From: Sclerodactyla briareus
Taxonomy: Eukaryota > Echinodermata > Holothuroidea > Dendrochirotida > Sclerodactylidae
Assembly: GCA_026419785.1 (NCBI GenBank)
Contig: JAODTK010005689.1
Coordinates: 1-64,000 of the forward strand
Reading direction: 5' to 3'
Length of the DNA stretch: 64,000 nucleotides
The notes beneath the pieces were generated by a model that worked only from the letters and a program-made list of their open reading frames with translations, did not search any database and was not told the DNA's origin. The position numbers and the translations under genes are program-made. Each line of letters opens with the position of its first letter. Position 1 is the first letter of the stretch. Below, in pieces: positions 60,421 through 64,000 of this stretch.

Positions 60421-60612
60421 GAGCATGCCAATTTGCTAGACTCTAATGGTAGGAAGAAGGGTTGCATTTTCGCTGAAAATCTCAGGCCAAGATGCTCTAA
60501 TGCAAGACGTGAAGTCTGGCTAAAAGAGAAGGGCGATGGGGCTGCTGATCCAGACTGTTTTATTGCCAGATGTTCAATGACGCATGGGTGGGATTGCAAG
60601 GTCCAATATGAG
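60421..60612 (+). CDS. Weak candidate exon, 64 codons, cysteine-containing
   Basis: An AACAGTCAG acceptor (modest tract) precedes exactly 64 codons that end at ATGAG/GTAAGT, an excellent donor. The peptide includes RREVWLKEKGDGAADPDCFI and ARCSMTHGWDCKVQYE. It has five cysteines and is phase 0 at both ends. It may be part of a secreted or zinc-binding protein, but no domain is recognised. A repeat (family C) begins about 130 bases downstream, which lowers confidence slightly. Confidence 0.25.
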
Positions 60613-60739
60613 GTAAGTGTTCATAGTTCACAGATTAACAAACCCATATAGTTTCGTGGAAATTGTGTGATCATCATCAAGAAAATAAGCAGCCAGAGAT
60701 GAGAATGGTACATGTAGGTTCTTATATGAGCCATGGTGA

Positions 60740-60965
60740 GTGGCATATTAACAAAATCAACAAGAAAATTGAATGGAGATTATCTGGAAAGAAAAGGGTA
60801 ACAGGCATGGATAGGTACGTGATTGATGTTACAAATAGGCCCTGCTCACTTATAATAAGCCTTTATTCTTTATTGACACATCGAACAACATCTCCAACTT
60901 GGATTTGTATGGCCATCTGTATTTTAGTAAGCTTTAGTAAGTTAGTCTGGAAATTCATATATGCA
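60740..60965 (+). repeat. Family C repeat, copy 2
   Basis: Second copy of the repeat at 57471-57700, matching words in the same order (GGAGATTATCTGGAAAGAAA, CATGGATAGGTAC, GGCCCTGCTCACTTAT, CATCTCCAACTTGG). Confidence 0.55.
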
Positions 60966-62112
60966 TTAGAGGATTTAAATGGGGAGCTGTGGAGTTTAGC
61001 AACATACTAATAATGTCAATACTGAACTTCATGTACTTGATAGATGTAGCCTATTTTCTCCAGCATGCACAATGTCCCACCATGGCAAATCTCTAGGTGG
61101 ATATCACTCGCAGAGAAAAAAAAAAAAAAACGTTAGGACTACGTCTCATAATTTGAGGCAATCGCCTTGAGCCGCCATTCTCATATTCGCAACACAAATT
61201 CCATGGCGGCAGCTGGGAAACTCCTGGGCACCCTATATGATATCACCAAATTTTCAATTTTTCGGAGGAATTGACTGGCTTTTACGAGATGTTAATGTCT
61301 TGTGAGGTTCACAGAGTGTTTATACAAGCATCAAGGTGACCTGCCTTGGGTAACCCATGCTCAGCTGGGGTCCAATCCCATGCAGGGTCTGTTATTACAT
61401 CATTACACAGACGGGACTATTCAATGGACCAGTATGTCAGTCGGTGGGTCTACCATGGTGTTTAAAATCTGAGAACCTTGGGGGGGGACTTATGACTACA
61501 TGTACCACTGATCCATTCCACATTGTCTATTTTCTAGTGTTAGACATCCTTTTGGCTCATGAGTGCACCTTTTTACCTTGCGTAGTAGAAATCCCGTTAG
61601 TAGTACACATAGGTAGAGTTTAAATACACATCAGCAAGTGGGTGTTGAATGGTGTCTCTCAAGGATTTTCTGTTATGTTAAAGAAGGGGATACTTAGGGT
61701 TGTGGGGTATAAAAATTCATGCCTGTCTTGGTTGCGCATAGGGGCCAAATGACACCCTACAACATCCCTGTATACATGCTCCATTTTAATTCCTTATTCA
61801 GACTACTCCATTTCATTCTGTCTTATTGAATTCCCTGTGCCCTCATTACCCCCCCTGCACTACACTCCTCTAATCCTATGTGAAATTGATGGAATATTAC
61901 CCCATACTAAATAATTATGATTGAAAAATAGATATAAAAATGATTGAAATGGCTTTGGCTCTTGATGAAAATAAAAAGGTAATAAAACTGAACAAATAGC
62001 CGATCAGAGATCACATATATAATGGATTCTCACCACATTCTCCCTTTAACAAAATGGGAAAGGGCCTCGATAACTCTGACGGTGGTAGCCCAACAAATGT
62101 TGCAATAAATCC
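60966..62112. other. No accepted gene; ATGGCGGC start-like context
   Basis: An A16-A17 run near 61115-61131 is followed by GAGCCGCCAT (61171) and CCATGGCGGCAGC (61201), an inverted pair. The ATG opens MAAAGKLLGTLYDITKF and stops after 23 codons. It could be a first exon or a small foldback repeat. Confidence 0.3.
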
Positions 62113-62349
62113 TCAAAAAATATTATTTGATGACCCAATTTCATCCTGCATCCTCCCCACCAACTGTACAAATTCATCGTCAGTATTGATAGCCTTAACC
62201 CCAAAAGCGGGAAAAAAGTGAGGCTGCGGATACTTGGTTCTTGATTCAGAATTGGACCCCCTGTAATACCGATCGGGATTCCCGGTCAGCGGGTGGTGTC
62301 GTACCAATCTGCTATTAAACACTGGGGATGTTCGTGTTGTGGAACACAT
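62113..62349 (-). CDS. Weak minus-strand terminal exon candidate
   Basis: A frame closes at a stop at 62113. Its C-terminal part, PAFGVKAINTDDEFVQLVGR, is acidic and helix-like. AG dinucleotides suitable as acceptors exist upstream on the minus strand (near 62322 and 62309). No family recognised. Its 5' part overlaps a repeat, so only about the last 65 codons are worth attention. Confidence 0.12.
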   Translation of the reverse strand: MCSTTRTSPVFNSRLVRHHPLTGNPDRYYRGSNSESRTKYPQPHFFPAFGVKAINTDDEFVQLVGRMQDEIGSSNNIF

Positions 62350-62960
62350 AATGAGAGATCATAGATGGGTTTGCCATGTAGGCTGTTATTGATGGGTTCA
62401 AAAACCTCTGTCCTACCAAACCGGAGGAACACCGATCTGGTTTACCCAATTTATTGTTAGGGGTGGGTGTAGGCCGGAACGTTAATGGAAAATACATCTG
62501 GCCCCCATACATTAAATTGCTTGGAAGTTTATTTATCAAAAAGTAGGAGTATATTAAACTAGTTTCTAGATTGGCCTCATAATGTTCGGCGCTATATTTC
62601 AAAAAAGAGGGTAACATGATCTCAGGCGACTAATGAGTCATTTCATTCCTGAAACTCTGTGTCTCGGGTTATGACTTCTTACAAGACTGTTGAACCTGAG
62701 GTTTCTCTGAGTCATGGAACTCATTAATGGGAGACCACAGATGGGTCTGTCATATGCAGGCCATTATTAATTCAAAGGTTCCCCCCACCCATCAATAGAC
62801 TGGGGGAAGTCAGGATCCCCGTGTTTGCCTAATTTATTGCTCCACTGTCATTGTCGATGACTGCAATGATTATGTTAACGTACAAATACATCTTCCCACA
62901 GATATTCTACAGGCATTTCTTCCTGCAAAAACAATATTCAAGTTGGATTGATGTTTACCT
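62340..62960. repeat. Diverged direct duplication, about 375 bp period
   Basis: Units near 62340-62620 and 62715-62960 share AATGxGAGAxCAxAGATGGGT, a GTAGGCTGTTATT-like word, TTTxCCxAATTTATTG and AATACATCT in order. Differences are mainly substitutions, which suggests an old duplication. Confidence 0.5.
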
Positions 62961-64000
62961 GGCTCTGCCGCTAATCGCATATTAATACTTATCACCCGCT
63001 TCTCTTAGTATAGTAAGTATACCATTTTCTAGTCTGGAAATTCATCCTTCCTCTAAGACTGCTATCCTATGGAAATCCGTTTCTCCGCAAACGAAGCTGA
63101 GTAGGGAGATTAAACTAGTTGTATCAGGTTTATCAGATAGGATGGTTTTTAGGTTGGGTGACATTGGTCACTTTGGGCACAATTTAGTTCCTGTTTTGGC
63201 GATGAATTTGCGGCTTAAAGCTGAGGTACTTATCGATATCCCTTAGAAAATTCCGTGCAAAGTGGATATTCCACACAATAATCCGTGTGAAATCCATACA
63301 TCCAGGTATCGCTCCCATACATCGTAACATAAGGTAGGAAAGTTGAGGTGATAGAAGGAGGCTTTGTTTTGTTTCCCCAGACAGGCCGAGACAAGAATGG
63401 CGTCCCTAACATGTGTCAACTATGCATGGAGTGAGGGCGGGGTCGTGGGAACAGCTCATAAGAGTTACTATTGCAACTGCTAATTAGTTAAGCTTGGTTA
63501 GTATGGTCGCTAGTTTTTACCCAAACCAGTAAGTTTCGGGATTTACCTTCAAGTTCCTCCATTTCCACTCAAGTAGGCATTCATTTTAGTAACTTGGCAC
63601 AAGCAACAGCCATTACATCACAATAAATTAAACAAACTGCCTCAGTGCAATTGATAACAATTCAGTATATCGTCCCTATGCTACGTCGATGCAGAAGTTC
63701 GGCTATACCACATGACATTTTTCTTGCTGTATTCCATACAAACATAGTCCCGTCCATCATTCGCAGAGTGTTGCGACACGATATTGCTTTTTCTATGTAG
63801 ATACCCACAAAAATAGATGAGTTTGGAACTCTAATTTTAGATTTAGGGTGATGAAATACGCTCTTCTCACCTATGTAAGTTTCAAAGCAACCTGCTGCAA
63901 TCTCGAGCATGAATATAAAGTTCCAAAGGCAAAGTGCACTGTACATTTGCTGGTGTTGTGAGACGATAATGCATTTTTGATTCCTTGACGAAGTCAAAGA
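62961..64000. other. No accepted gene at the window end
   Basis: Minus-strand frames at 63230-63412 and 63662-63997 are moderately complex but lack recognisable motifs or clear splice borders. CpG density is somewhat higher than in the preceding 45 kb. Confidence 0.35.

Noticed and set aside
60421-60612. Local similarity to the fibroblast growth factor core (C-x-F-x-E followed by a tryptophan)
   Set aside because: Only a few positions agree, the spacing needs a gap, and the cysteine-rich right half has no counterpart in that family.
61201-61269. ATGGCGGCAGC start with a 23-codon frame
   Set aside because: The frame stops quickly with no convincing donor, and the ATG is part of an inverted GCCGCCAT/ATGGCGGC pair that may be a small foldback repeat.

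Overview
The window looks like animal (metazoan) nuclear DNA, probably from a marine invertebrate such as an echinoderm. It is about 40% GC, has no dense run of open frames, is crowded with short transposon-like repeats and long G/C homopolymers, and carries candidate exons with GT/AG borders separated by very large introns. The organism call is inference from texture. I recognise no named gene. No rRNA, tRNA gene, CRISPR array or operon is visible.

Layout. Bases 1-14.7 kb are repeat-rich and CpG-rich: a minisatellite of about 42 bp units, a tRNA-like SINE, many G or C runs, a 2.75 kb hAT-like element nested inside an older repeat (family A), and a possible 2 kb hAT-like element that encloses a worn array of about 175 bp units. 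A CpG-dense stretch at 14.7-15.15 kb could be a promoter and non-coding first exon. Beyond it CpG falls sharply and stays low to about 62 kb, the pattern expected of a methylated invertebrate gene body.

Inside that CpG-poor domain, three plus-strand exon candidates fit together in phase: a signal-peptide exon (18760-18881), a middle exon (39341-39444) and a cysteine-containing exon (41349-41638). Together they would encode a secreted protein of about 171 residues, of no family I recognise. Weaker exon candidates lie at 22.25, 25.3, 50.0, 60.2 and 60.4 kb, and an unusually open, GC-rich island lies at 27.5-28.05 kb.

The rest is intron-like or intergenic DNA holding repeats: a hAT-like element with perfect 8 bp target duplications (52.6-53.5 kb) and an inverted relative at 35.1-35.4 kb; a repeat family whose units each carry paired AGGTCA half-sites spaced by four bases (22.9-24.7 kb); several MITEs; and tandem duplications (42.1, 45.8-47.8, 57.3, 57.8, 62.4 kb). 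Some of these differ mainly by single-base indels, which suggests unpolished long-read sequence or assembly error, so exact reading frames should be treated with care.
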